Positions 1-7,446 of a DNA stretch of 18,502 bases are shown here, piece by piece; positions within the stretch are counted from its first letter, which is position 1; every line of letters begins with the position of its first letter. The stretch comes from Caldifarciminota bacterium (GTDB taxonomy: Bacteria > Hydrothermota > Hydrothermia > LBFQ01 > DSFT01), in assembly GCA_015494735.1 (NCBI GenBank), contig WGAQ01000177.1:1-18502 (forward strand), read 5' to 3'. The notes beneath the pieces were generated by a model. That model made no database searches and was not told the origin of the DNA. It was given only the letters and a program-made list of their open reading frames with translations. A program made the translations under genes and the position numbers.

Positions 1-798
1 GATTCTGCCAGAGTTTCCGTCAGTATTCGACGGTCTGACGTGCAGATTGGGAGTCTCATAACCGTATTCCCCAATGAGAAACTGGACCTGGACCCCCGGA
101 GGGAATATATGGACTCCGACTCCACGATATACATAAGGATACCCATATACTCCACCCGTGAGGAGACCCTCAGAATCAAAGTGATTCTGGAGCCCTGGAA
201 GGGAAAGAGGCGGACCATGGAATTCACCTACGCCCTTTCGAAGGGGTACAACGAGATACCCCTGGATTACGATATATCGGACCTGGGATTCGACCAGTAC
301 GAACTCATAGTGGAATTTTACGATTCCCGCGGGAAGAGGATAGACACAAGGAAGATGAAGTTTGCGAGAACGGGATTTCTGTCTCTGACGGATGTGCAGA
401 GGAAGGACCTCATCTCCGTTCTGGAATTCGTATATCCGGGGGAATTTACCAGATACCTGAAGAAGTACGATGGGGACTTCAGGAAAGCATGGGACAATTT
501 CTGGAAGGACAGGGACCCCACTCCGAACACGCCGGAGAACGAACTGAAACAGCAGTTCCTGGAAAGGTACAGGTATGCCATGTATAATTTCACCCGATAC
601 GGGCGCATAAACGATATGGGAAAGATTTACATCAAGTACGGCCCTCCCGATTACATCTACAGGGAGGATTTCTCCCTGGAGGGAAGGGCGTATCAGATAT
701 GGTACTATCAGTCCATAAACAGGAAATTTATATTCGTGGACAAATACGGGACGGGAGATTATGAGCTGGTACCACCTGGTTATTACGATTATTACTGA
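1..798 (+). CDS. GWxTD-domain protein, 5'-partial
   Basis: The reading frame is open from base 1, so the gene begins upstream of the window; the GTG at 40 is only the first internal start-like codon. The visible part has an Ig-like beta-rich region (about the first 110 residues) and then the family-defining block: an acidic/aromatic helix with a WKDRDPTP segment, followed by YGRINDMGKIYIKYGPPD, the counterpart of the GWxTD motif region (here G-R-I-N-D), and a C-terminal YQIWYY segment. GWxTD proteins are common in Bacteroidota and relatives and have no established biochemical role; they are usually exported. The last 38 bases overlap the next gene, a second GWxTD protein, in another frame, so the two are almost certainly one transcript and translationally coupled. 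The product ends in a short aromatic tail (PGYYDYY). Family call is firm; function is unknown. Confidence 0.85.
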   Translation, partial: DSARVSVSIRRSDVQIGSLITVFPNEKLDLDPRREYMDSDSTIYIRIPIYSTREETLRIKVILEPWKGKRRTMEFTYALSKGYNEIPLDYDISDLGFDQYELIVEFYDSRGKRIDTRKMKFARTGFLSLTDVQRKDLISVLEFVYPGEFTRYLKKYDGDFRKAWDNFWKDRDPTPNTPENELKQQFLERYRYAMYNFTRYGRINDMGKIYIKYGPPDYIYREDFSLEGRAYQIWYYQSINRKFIFVDKYGTGDYELVPPGYYDYY

Positions 799-1960
799 GT
801 TTGCCCTTTCGGGCAGCATAGGGGGATTCGTGGACCCCATTTACTTCAAACTGGGTAAGGGGGTCTATCTGATAAGTTTTCCCTACACTCTCAGCCCTGC
901 GGACCTGGACAGGGATTACGAATTGACCCTGGAGATTTATTCCGGAGGCAAGAGGGTCCTTCTGGAATCCGAGAGGAAGAAGGTTCCCGAAAACGCGGTT
1001 TACATAGTGGATGGTCACGAAGTGGTGGCCCGACCCGGTGATTACGAAGTGATATTCAGCATTTCATCCGCCGGTAAGGAGTCCCATGCCCGATTCCCCA
1101 TAACCATAAAGGAATACGATAGACTCAATCTCTCATCTCTGGTTCTGGTATCCAGGTTTTACGATGAGCCTTCGAGAGCGCCATTCCACAGAGGTGACCT
1201 GGGCTTCCTGCCCAATCCATCCGCATCCTTCCAGGACACGATGAAGTATTTCTTCGAAATCTACGATGTGGTGCCGGATTCTTCCAGATTGATGATCAGA
1301 TGGTACATAGAGAAGGATGGTAAGCTCATTGCCCACGGAAAGCCCAGAGTGATTCCCGTGAATCTATCGAGCATGTACTACAGGGGAAATGTCCCCATAT
1401 CCAGTCTGGACAATGGAAAGTACAGGATAACCTTCGAGGTGGTGGACATCCCCTACGGTGTCAGGAGGACGGTAAGCAGGGAATTCGTGGTCAACAGGCA
1501 GAGCATAGCCCTCGATGACGATATACGGTACTTCATCGACTATATCGCGACCCCGGAGGAACTGGCCGAATTCAAGAAAATAAAGGACCCGGACAGGAAG
1601 AAGGAGTGGATAGAGAAGTTCTGGATGAAGAAAGACCCGACAGGAACCTTCTATCCCGTATTCCGCCAGAGGGTTCTGGAAGCAGATGCCAAGTTTTCCA
1701 CCCCCTTCAAGAAGGGAAGGTACACGGATATGGGAAGGGTTTATATTCTCTTCGGAATGCCGGACGAGATAAAGAGGGAGGAAATAGATGTTATGCAGAA
1801 GTCGTATCAAATCTGGATTTACTATTCCAACAATCTGAAGTTCGTTTTCTACGACCAGTTCAACACGGGGGAGTATAAACTGACCGCATCCAATGTTCCG
1901 GGATTCGGAAGATACGTTCAGGATATAGACCAGTTCTTCGATTTCAACAGGGGGGAGTGA
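761..1960 (+). CDS. GWxTD-domain protein, second of a tandem pair
   Basis: A 399-residue protein with the same architecture as its upstream neighbour. A short hydrophobic N-terminus (VITIITEFALSGS, residues 7-19) may be a weak signal peptide without the usual positive charge. Beta-rich segments follow to about residue 255, then the GWxTD region: IKDPDRKKEWIEKFWMKKDP, and GRYTDMGRVYILFGMPDEI from about residue 319, where Arg replaces the Trp of the eponymous motif. The ATG at 761 lies inside the upstream gene, and a purine-rich GGGACGGGAG a few bases before it could act as a ribosome binding site. The GTG at 830 is an alternative start that would remove the hydrophobic segment. No terminator is seen after the stop; a GGAATATTCC palindrome follows but has no loop or T-tract. 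Probably exported and envelope-associated. Molecular function is unknown. Confidence 0.85.
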   Translation: MSWYHLVITIITEFALSGSIGGFVDPIYFKLGKGVYLISFPYTLSPADLDRDYELTLEIYSGGKRVLLESERKKVPENAVYIVDGHEVVARPGDYEVIFSISSAGKESHARFPITIKEYDRLNLSSLVLVSRFYDEPSRAPFHRGDLGFLPNPSASFQDTMKYFFEIYDVVPDSSRLMIRWYIEKDGKLIAHGKPRVIPVNLSSMYYRGNVPISSLDNGKYRITFEVVDIPYGVRRTVSREFVVNRQSIALDDDIRYFIDYIATPEELAEFKKIKDPDRKKEWIEKFWMKKDPTGTFYPVFRQRVLEADAKFSTPFKKGRYTDMGRVYILFGMPDEIKREEIDVMQKSYQIWIYYSNNLKFVFYDQFNTGEYKLTASNVPGFGRYVQDIDQFFDFNRGE

Positions 1961-1991
1961 GGCGACCCGGAATATTCCAGTTGCATTCACC

Positions 1992-2005
1992 TTTAAAATT
2001 TTCCC
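1992..2005 (+). promoter_or_regulatory. Putative promoter element TTTAAAATTT before osmC-like gene
   Basis: TTTAAAATTTTCCC lies 30 bases before the osmC-like start and is followed by a GGAGGTGG ribosome binding site. It matches the 10-mer TTTAAA[A/C]TTT found before six other genes here. Its role as a -10-type element is inferred from position and recurrence. I see no convincing -35 element. Confidence 0.5.
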
Positions 2006-2035
2006 TATAAAACGGGTCAGAAATGGAGGTGGATT

Positions 2036-2461
2036 ATGGCAATCAGGAGGAAAGCATCTGCATCGTGGAAGGGCGTCCTGAAGGGAGGCTCCGGTAGATT
2101 CAACGCCGGTGGTGTTTCCGGTGCATTCGACTTCCATTCCCGATTCGAGGATGGGGAGGGGACGAATCCCGAGGAGCTTCTGGGAGCGGCCCTTGCGTCC
2201 TGTTTCAGCATGGCCCTTTCGAGTAATCTGGAGAAGTGGGGTGCTGTACCGGAACTCATCGAAACGGAAGCAGAGGTTATACTGGACAGGTTGCAGAATG
2301 GGTGGGTCATATCCAAAATTATCCTCAATACCAGGGTGGTTGCATCCGGCATCGATTACGAGACCCTCAGGAAACTGGCAGAGGAAACGAAGAGGACGTG
2401 TCCGATAGGCAAGGCCCTCATGGCTGTTCCTGTCATAGAGTTGAAGGTGACGAAGGCTTAG
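2036..2461 (+). CDS. OsmC/Ohr-family peroxiredoxin
   Basis: A 141-residue protein of normal length for the OsmC superfamily, thiol-dependent enzymes that reduce organic hydroperoxides in the cytoplasm. Both conserved redox cysteines are present: C56 in AALASCFSMAL and C122 in RTCPIGKAL. The NPEELLGAALAS block (residues 44-55), with the conserved Glu that contacts the active-site Arg, is intact, and Arg21 is the likely N-terminal active-site Arg. The sequence is closer to the general OsmC group than to classical Ohr. Start: ATG at 2036, five bases after GGAGGTGG. It is a single gene with its own promoter-like element, and a hairpin follows at its stop. Peroxide detoxification fits an organism that carries a bd oxidase. 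Which peroxide it uses cannot be read from the sequence. Confidence 0.9.
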   Translation: MAIRRKASASWKGVLKGGSGRFNAGGVSGAFDFHSRFEDGEGTNPEELLGAALASCFSMALSSNLEKWGAVPELIETEAEVILDRLQNGWVISKIILNTRVVASGIDYETLRKLAEETKRTCPIGKALMAVPVIELKVTKA

Positions 2462-2482
2462 GGACCGTTACGATACGGTCCC
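2461..2482. terminator. Hairpin between convergent osmC-like gene and tgt
   Basis: GGGACCGT (2461-2468) pairs perfectly with ACGGTCCC (2475-2482) around a 6-base loop. It begins on the last base of the osmC-like stop codon and covers the tgt stop (TAA, read on the minus strand at 2470-2468) and the last two tgt codons. It lies where two convergent genes need termination and could serve both strands. Neither side has a T-run, so intrinsic termination is uncertain. Confidence 0.55.
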
Positions 2483-3595
2483 CTCTGTGGAATAATTCCT
2501 CAGGAACTCCTCTTTGAACTCCCTGAAGTACCCCCCCTTTATGGCCTCCCTTATGTCCTTCATCAGTTTTATGAAGAAGTAAACGGAGTGATAACTGGCG
2601 AGTATCCCCGCGGTTGTTTCGTTCACCGAGAACAGGTGCCTTATGTAAGCCCTGCTGTAATTCCTGCATACCTTGCAGTCGCATCCGGGGTCCAGGGGTG
2701 AGAAGTCTTCCCTGAATCGGGCATTCTTTATCCTCATTATACCTCTCCGGGTGAAGACCGCTCCCCTTCTCGCATTGCGCGTTGCGATTACGCAGTCGAA
2801 CAGGTCCACTCCCTGCTCCACGTAGTGAAGGATTTCTTCCGGTTTTCCGAGTCCCATCACGTATCGGGGTTTATCCCATGGAAGTTTCGGGGTGAATTCC
2901 TCCACCACCCAGTCCCTTTCGTGCCTCGGCTCCCCCAGTGCCAGCCCTCCGATTGCGTATCCGGGAAAATCCATCTCGACCAGCTCGCGCAGGGATTTCT
3001 CCCTCAGGTCCCTGTAAAATCCTCCCTGGACGATGGCGAACATCACCCCTCCGGGTTTTATCTTTTCGTAATGCTCCATGGAGCGCTCTGCCCACCGGGT
3101 GGTCAGTTTCACGGAGAGGAGATTTTCCTCGTATGTGGAGGGGTAGCGGGTGGGGTAGTCCAGAATCATCATGATATCGGAGTTCAGTTTGCTCTGTATC
3201 TCTATGACCTTCTCCGGTGAGAGGAATACGGGACTCCCATCGATATGGGAGCGGAATTCGATTCCATCTTCCGTAATCTTCCTCAGTCTGGCGAGAGAAA
3301 AGACCTGAAATCCACCGGAATCGGTGAGTATGCTGCCCTTGAAGTTTATGAATCTGTGCAGTCCTCCGGCTTTCTCGACCACATCCTCCCCGGGTCTCAG
3401 GTGCAGGTGGTACGTGTTGGCCACTATTATCTGCGCTCCCATCTCGTGCAGGTCCATGGTGGTCAGGGAGCGGGGTGTTCCTGTTGTGCAGACGGGCATG
3501 AAGTTGGGCAGTTCAACTGTACCTGACTTGGTCTCCATTATGGAATAGCGGGCTTTTCCATCCGTCTTTACGACCCTGAATCTGAATCTGCCCAT
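2468..3595 (-). CDS. tgt: tRNA-guanine transglycosylase (Tgt)
   Basis: A 375-residue, full-length base-exchange enzyme that replaces guanine-34 of GUN-anticodon tRNAs with a 7-deazaguanine in the queuosine pathway. Key features are intact: TDSGGFQ with Asp92 (general base region), the QGG loop at 190-192, GGLALGEP at 216-223, the nucleophile Asp267 in DLFDCV followed by ATRNARRG, and the zinc site C305-x-C307-xx-C310 with H336. The base-recognition segment is unusual: where the bacterial consensus is DECTPYP, this protein has DYPTRYP (146-152), so the position of the bacterial pocket Cys is Pro and the preceding Glu is Tyr. The gene starts four bases after the stop of the upstream glycosyltransferase-like gene and has no clear ribosome binding site, so translation is probably coupled. 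No queA or other queuosine gene lies in the window. Confidence 0.95.
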   Translation of the reverse strand: MGRFRFRVVKTDGKARYSIMETKSGTVELPNFMPVCTTGTPRSLTTMDLHEMGAQIIVANTYHLHLRPGEDVVEKAGGLHRFINFKGSILTDSGGFQVFSLARLRKITEDGIEFRSHIDGSPVFLSPEKVIEIQSKLNSDIMMILDYPTRYPSTYEENLLSVKLTTRWAERSMEHYEKIKPGGVMFAIVQGGFYRDLREKSLRELVEMDFPGYAIGGLALGEPRHERDWVVEEFTPKLPWDKPRYVMGLGKPEEILHYVEQGVDLFDCVIATRNARRGAVFTRRGIMRIKNARFREDFSPLDPGCDCKVCRNYSRAYIRHLFSVNETTAGILASYHSVYFFIKLMKDIREAIKGGYFREFKEEFLRNYSTEGTVS

Positions 3596-3599
3596 AACT

Positions 3600-4448
3600 T
3601 CAAATCACGTATAGGTTTCGAAATTCCTCCGGTGTCACGTCTATCATGACCTTCTTCAGGAATCTCGCGTACCTGTGAAACGTGTAGGACATCACATATC
3701 CCCGCATAACGTAGGTGAAGTACTCCCTGAGTCTGCCTCTGGACAGGATGCGCTCCACGGTCCGGATACCCATATCCGGTTTCCCTGCTGTATAGAGGAC
3801 CTCGGGAGTCAGTTCTCTGAATGCGAATTCCTCGAATGGGGGTATGCGGGAGAGGACGATGGGTCTCTGAAGGGGCAGTACTTTATAGAGGGAGAATATG
3901 GTTTCGAATCTCTCCCCGGAATAGGGGAGGAGTATCAGAGATACCTCATTCGGGGAGGGGAGGGGTGAATCGATTTCCATTTCCAGGGTGTCGAACCTCT
4001 CCATTGCGACCCTCTTCACCTCTTCATCCGTGGCATCACGGGGAATGAGCACGTATCTGCCGGCCTCTTCCGTGAAACCGGGGTTTTCGGTCGGGAAGGG
4101 ATAGAAGAGGACCCGCGTGCTGTCGTAAATCTCTCTGGATACGATTTCCTGAAAGAACCTGTGATGGACCACGAATCTGTCCACGGCCTTCTCCTGATAC
4201 ACCAGTTCGAAGAAATCCATGTCCTCGATGGTGTGGAGTATGGCTATGGTACTGGTCCCCATCTCCTTATACCTTTTCACCCTCGTGAGGTCTTCCGGAG
4301 ATTCCACGTGTACTATGCTTATGAAGTAATCGTCCTCATCCGAATCGGCCAGTTTTACATTAATTCTGGAAAAATGCCTTCCCAGAGAGGCATTGTACTC
4401 CCTGAGAAGGGGATTTCTTGCTTCTGCCAGCCTTATCTTATAAATCAT
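3600..4448 (-). CDS. Putative GT4/GT-B-like glycosyltransferase, cotranscribed with tgt
   Basis: A 282-residue protein I do not recognise as a named family. It reads like a compact two-domain GT-B protein. The N-terminal half ends with a strand-helix pattern (AILHTIEDMDFFELVYQ, then VDRFVVHHRFFQEIV and VLFYPFPTE) resembling the inter-domain region of GT4 enzymes. The C-terminal half has VSLILLPYSGERFETIFSLYKVL followed by QRPIVLSRIPPFEEF, matching the GT4 pattern of a hydrophobic strand, PY, a helix, then a +P-V-S strand and P-x-x-E. A textbook E-x7-E motif is not evident, so it could be inactive or only a structural relative. A TTG at 4454 gives a slightly longer frame, but it sits inside the promoter-like motif; the ATG at 4448 is exactly placed for a leaderless start. 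Its stop is four bases from tgt, which suggests a shared role in tRNA modification or simple cotranscription. Confidence 0.55.
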   Translation of the reverse strand: MIYKIRLAEARNPLLREYNASLGRHFSRINVKLADSDEDDYFISIVHVESPEDLTRVKRYKEMGTSTIAILHTIEDMDFFELVYQEKAVDRFVVHHRFFQEIVSREIYDSTRVLFYPFPTENPGFTEEAGRYVLIPRDATDEEVKRVAMERFDTLEMEIDSPLPSPNEVSLILLPYSGERFETIFSLYKVLPLQRPIVLSRIPPFEEFAFRELTPEVLYTAGKPDMGIRTVERILSRGRLREYFTYVMRGYVMSYTFHRYARFLKKVMIDVTPEEFRNLYVI

Positions 4449-4462
4449 GGACAAAGTTTAAA
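4449..4462 (-). promoter_or_regulatory. Leaderless promoter motif for the GT-like gene and tgt
   Basis: Read on the minus strand: TTTAAACTTTGTCC followed directly by ATG at 4448. The same TTTAAACTTTnnCC-ATG arrangement precedes the genes at 7447 and 15835. The hexamer TTTAAA ends 8 bases before the start codon, so transcription from a -10-like element would begin at or next to the A of ATG. Confidence 0.6.
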
Positions 4463-4596
4463 CGAAACTGCCCTGTGAATTGGATGGAAAGAACTTATAC
4501 TGCCGGTATCAGAGATTGAGCAGTCCCATGCCGATTTCCCTTTCTACCGGCCGGAGAAATTCCCCGCCCCGATGCCCGTTATGATGGGTTCGTCCG

Positions 4597-4623
4597 CGGG
4601 AAGAGATGGCCCCTGACTTCCCG
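4597..4623 (+). other. Hairpin in the divergent intergenic region 4449-4649
   Basis: CGGGAAG (4597-4603) can pair with CTTCCCG (4617-4623) around a 13-base loop, upstream of the promoter-like TTTATA at 4632. The roughly 200-base divergent gap contains no open frame I would call a gene. The hairpin could be part of a regulatory site, but nothing else supports that. Confidence 0.25.
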
Positions 4624-4631
4624 GATGCGCC

Positions 4632-4637
4632 TTTATA
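4632..4637 (+). promoter_or_regulatory. Possible -10-like element for the ppiD-like gene
   Basis: TTTATA lies 12 bases before the ATG at 4650 and no Shine-Dalgarno sequence is present. This resembles the leaderless arrangement of neighbouring genes, but the spacing is longer than the 8 bases seen in the best cases. Confidence 0.35.
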
Positions 4638-4649
4638 CTTGTAAGCCTT

Positions 4650-6446
4650 ATGATAATGCAAAAGATGAGAGAATACTCCAAGGTTTTCCTGTGGATTCTC
4701 GTCATTGCATTTCTCGGATGGCTGGGACTGGACCTGGGTGCCAACCTTACCGGAAGGAATGTGGCACAGCCATGGGAGAGGGGCGTTATAGCGAAGGTGG
4801 GGGATTTCGAAATCACTTACGATTACTACAATGCCTATCTGCAGAAGGCTCTTTCCGATACTGCAAGGAAACTGGGCAGGGAACTGACGCAGGATGAGAT
4901 AGATAGTTTGAGGAACAAGGTCTTCAGGGACCTGGTGGAGGATATAAGGTGGGGTCTGCTGGCGAGGGACCTGGGCATCACCCTATCCGATGATGCCATA
5001 ATAAAAATCATAGCCATGTTTCCCCCGCCGGAGATTATGCAGGATACCCTTTTCTACACCGATGGAAAGTTCGACTTCGGAAAGTACCTGAGCCTCCTGA
5101 GGACTCCAGAGGCCATCCCTTTCTTCAGGCTGTATGAGGACAGGCTCAGGCATCAGATTCCGAGGGACATAATAAGGTTCTTCCTGGCGGGCATGGGCTC
5201 CGTGAGCGACCTGGAAGCCCGCTACACCTACGACCTCGAAAGGACCAGAATTAAACTCGCCTATGTTGCCATCCCCATCAGCGTGGTTCCCGATAAGGAG
5301 GTCAGGTTTACTGTCGACGAACTCAGGGAATACTACAAGAAGATTAAGAAGGACTTCTGGCATCCCGAAAGGGTTAAGTTCGAAATCATAAGGGCCTACC
5401 TCATTCCCTCCCAGATAGACACCTTCAACGCCCGGGACAGGGCGGAAGTGGTCGTACAGCAGTTGAAGGAGGGGGTCAAGTTCTCTGATGCCGTGAAGTA
5501 CTATTCGGACGATATGGCCAGCAAGAGGGATTCGGGACGCATAGGGACCGTTTACATCGGGGATTTGCCCGAACCCTTCCAGAAAGCCCTCGCCGGTGCA
5601 AAACCGGGTGAAATAGTGGGACCGGTTCCGTATGCGGAGGGCTTTTATATATTTAAGGTGGACAGCATTAAGGGGGATTCTCTCACCCTGAGGCAGATAT
5701 TCGTAAAGATACGCATATCCGATGAGACCAGGAAGGCGATAAAGGACAGTCTGGAGAGGGCGGTGAAGGAGAATAAGGTTCTGGAGTACGGATTCCTGGT
5801 GGATACCTCCGAATACATAAACCTCAACTGGCACGTATTCCCGATGGTGGGTGAGAATTACGAGCTCAGTGCCTTTGCCCAGAAGGCCAAGGTGGGTGAT
5901 TGGAGCAGACCCATGGAAACCCCCAACTATTACGTGATTTTTAAACTCATAGAGAGACAGAAGCCCGGACCTTCCGATTTCGAGGAAGTGGCGGATATGG
6001 TGGCGGCCAGGTATATCTCGGAGAAGAAGAGGGAGATACTGCGTCCCAAGGTGGAGGAAGTGGCGAAGTACGTGGAAAGTGGAGACACCGCAGGGATACG
6101 GAAGGTCTTCCCCGACAATCCGGGCGTCAGGCTTCTGGAGAGCGGATACATAACGAAGGGGGTCGGAATTCCGGGATTGCCGGTGAACTACAGGGACAGG
6201 TTTTTCATAGATGCTCTGAAGGCGCCGGTGGGTCAGGTGAGAATCTTCGAGCACGAATTCGGATTCATCGTTTATAAGAAACTGGACGAGAAGAAACCCA
6301 CGGAGCAGGAATTCCAGAAAGTTAAGGACTTCTTCAAGGTGCAGCTTTCCCAGAAATACGTGAATCTTCTGATGAATGCCTTCGAAAGCGAGTTGAAGAT
6401 ACGGTATCCCCTGGAGGATTACAGGGACTACCTCAATCTGAGATGA
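4650..6446 (+). CDS. PpiD/SurA-like membrane-anchored peptidyl-prolyl isomerase
   Basis: A 598-residue foldase. One N-terminal membrane helix (about residues 11-31, KVFLWILVIAFLGWLGLDLG) anchors it, with the rest on the periplasmic side. A SurA/PpiD-type chaperone region follows (about 45-235: GVIAKVGDFEITYDYYNAYL, then several helices). A parvulin-type rotamase domain spans about 240-340, with the hallmark SDAVKYYSDDMASKRDSGRIG and PFQKALAGAKPGEIVGPV segments. A second, more divergent parvulin-like stretch is possible near 341-450 (KVGDWSRPMETPNYYVIFKL), and the C-terminus returns to helical chaperone-like sequence. Its role is folding of exported proteins. Starts at 4650, 4656 and 4665 are all possible and no ribosome binding site separates them; I keep the first. 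Its stop overlaps the next gene by four bases (ATGA), so the lipoprotein behind it is translationally coupled. Confidence 0.85.
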   Translation: MIMQKMREYSKVFLWILVIAFLGWLGLDLGANLTGRNVAQPWERGVIAKVGDFEITYDYYNAYLQKALSDTARKLGRELTQDEIDSLRNKVFRDLVEDIRWGLLARDLGITLSDDAIIKIIAMFPPPEIMQDTLFYTDGKFDFGKYLSLLRTPEAIPFFRLYEDRLRHQIPRDIIRFFLAGMGSVSDLEARYTYDLERTRIKLAYVAIPISVVPDKEVRFTVDELREYYKKIKKDFWHPERVKFEIIRAYLIPSQIDTFNARDRAEVVVQQLKEGVKFSDAVKYYSDDMASKRDSGRIGTVYIGDLPEPFQKALAGAKPGEIVGPVPYAEGFYIFKVDSIKGDSLTLRQIFVKIRISDETRKAIKDSLERAVKENKVLEYGFLVDTSEYINLNWHVFPMVGENYELSAFAQKAKVGDWSRPMETPNYYVIFKLIERQKPGPSDFEEVADMVAARYISEKKREILRPKVEEVAKYVESGDTAGIRKVFPDNPGVRLLESGYITKGVGIPGLPVNYRDRFFIDALKAPVGQVRIFEHEFGFIVYKKLDEKKPTEQEFQKVKDFFKVQLSQKYVNLLMNAFESELKIRYPLEDYRDYLNLR

Positions 6447-7405
6447 AGCGATATTACTGGATTTTCCTTCTGGTTGCTCTGTCCGGGGGGTGCACTTCCC
6501 CTCCTCAGAGGTATGCTCTGGGTGGCGAAAGGGAAGTGGTGGTCTTCTATACCCCCGGACTCCAGCCTGCTCTGGAATATCTGGATTCCACCATAAATCT
6601 GAAGATAAGCACTCCTCAGCCTGATAGCCTTTATCACTTCATTCCGGTTGTGCCGGACAGCTATGCATCTTACAGGGGGTATAAGAACCTCCTGATTCTC
6701 ACGTGCGACGAGTGCGGGAATTATGGGGAGTTCTCCGGGGTAGTGGATGGAAGGGAGGGACTTCTGACCGCCAGGGGAATGTATTCTTCGGACGATTATG
6801 CCATCATCCTCACCGCACAGACCTCCAGGGATTTGATGTACTCCCTGAGCGAATATTCCACCGCGATAGACAGCCTGTTGAGGTCCAGAATTTACGAGCT
6901 GTACAGGAGAAGGGCATTCTACGTGGGAAGGAATAAGAAGATGGAGGAGAAGGTCAGACAGAAATATGGCATCGATATGGAAATACCTCTGGGATGGTAC
7001 ATACTGAAGGGCACCGATGTCCAGGATTCCATTCTCTTCATGGGGAAGCACAATCCCGACAGGTTCTTCTTCGTGTACAGGACGAAGTATAACTATCCCC
7101 TCGATTTGGAAACCCTGCTTCAGTTGAGGGAGAGAATTGCGTCCGTCTATTATCCGGGCGATTATCTGCTCAAGGAGTACGTGGTTCCGGACAGGATGTA
7201 CGGTGTGGACAGGGGGCTGTGCTTCTATTCCGTGTGGCAGAATGATGAGGAGGTGGCAGGAGGACCTGTAAAGACGTGCGCCTATTACGATGGCGATTAC
7301 TTCGTCATGTACGATGTGGCGGTCTTCGCTCCAAGGAAGGAGGATAAGCTCCAGTATATCCTCAGAGCAGAGACCATTATAAGAACCCTGAAAATCCTTC
7401 GATAA
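6443..7405 (+). CDS. DUF4837-like lipoprotein
   Basis: A 320-residue protein with a lipoprotein signal: positively charged KR, a hydrophobic core (YYWIFLLVAL), then SGGC with the putative lipidated Cys17. The mature region fits the pattern of DUF4837 proteins of Bacteroidota and relatives: an early strand with VVVFYTPG, the RGYKNLLILTC segment, a helix-rich middle (SEYSTAIDSLLRSRIYELYRRR) and the LGWYILKGTD and FFFVYRTKY strands. The domain assignment is from memory of the pattern and is moderate; no biochemical function is known for the family. The ATG overlaps the stop of the PpiD-like gene as ATGA. Such coupling suggests that the foldase and this lipoprotein act in the same envelope process. 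No terminator hairpin is visible after it. The next gene has its own promoter-like motif. Confidence 0.7.
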   Translation: MKRYYWIFLLVALSGGCTSPPQRYALGGEREVVVFYTPGLQPALEYLDSTINLKISTPQPDSLYHFIPVVPDSYASYRGYKNLLILTCDECGNYGEFSGVVDGREGLLTARGMYSSDDYAIILTAQTSRDLMYSLSEYSTAIDSLLRSRIYELYRRRAFYVGRNKKMEEKVRQKYGIDMEIPLGWYILKGTDVQDSILFMGKHNPDRFFFVYRTKYNYPLDLETLLQLRERIASVYYPGDYLLKEYVVPDRMYGVDRGLCFYSVWQNDEEVAGGPVKTCAYYDGDYFVMYDVAVFAPRKEDKLQYILRAETIIRTLKILR

Positions 7406-7432
7406 AATTTCCCCTTATCCTGGCTGTTTTTC

Positions 7433-7446
7433 TTTAAACTTTCACC
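7433..7446 (+). promoter_or_regulatory. Leaderless promoter motif for the SBBP protein gene
   Basis: TTTAAACTTTCACC runs directly into ATG at 7447. The motif and the 8-base distance from TTTAAA to ATG are identical to those before the genes at 4448 (minus) and 15835. No Shine-Dalgarno sequence is present. Confidence 0.6.

Noticed and set aside
1970..1979. GGAATATTCC palindrome after the second GWxTD gene
   Set aside because: A perfect 10-base palindrome has no loop and no T-tract follows, so it cannot be supported as a terminator; it could be a protein site, but a single copy is not enough.
1364..2137. 257-codon open frame antisense to the second GWxTD gene and osmC start
   Set aside because: It crosses two real genes and their promoter, with no ribosome binding site or recognisable domain.
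4449..4454. TTG at 4454 as the start of the GT-like gene
   Set aside because: It lies inside the TTTAAACTTTnnCC block, while the ATG at 4448 sits at the same 8-base distance from TTTAAA as in two other genes.
4983..6254. 423-codon open frame antisense to the ppiD-like gene
   Set aside because: Same reasoning: the sense strand encodes a clear parvulin-type foldase, and the antisense product shows no family pattern.
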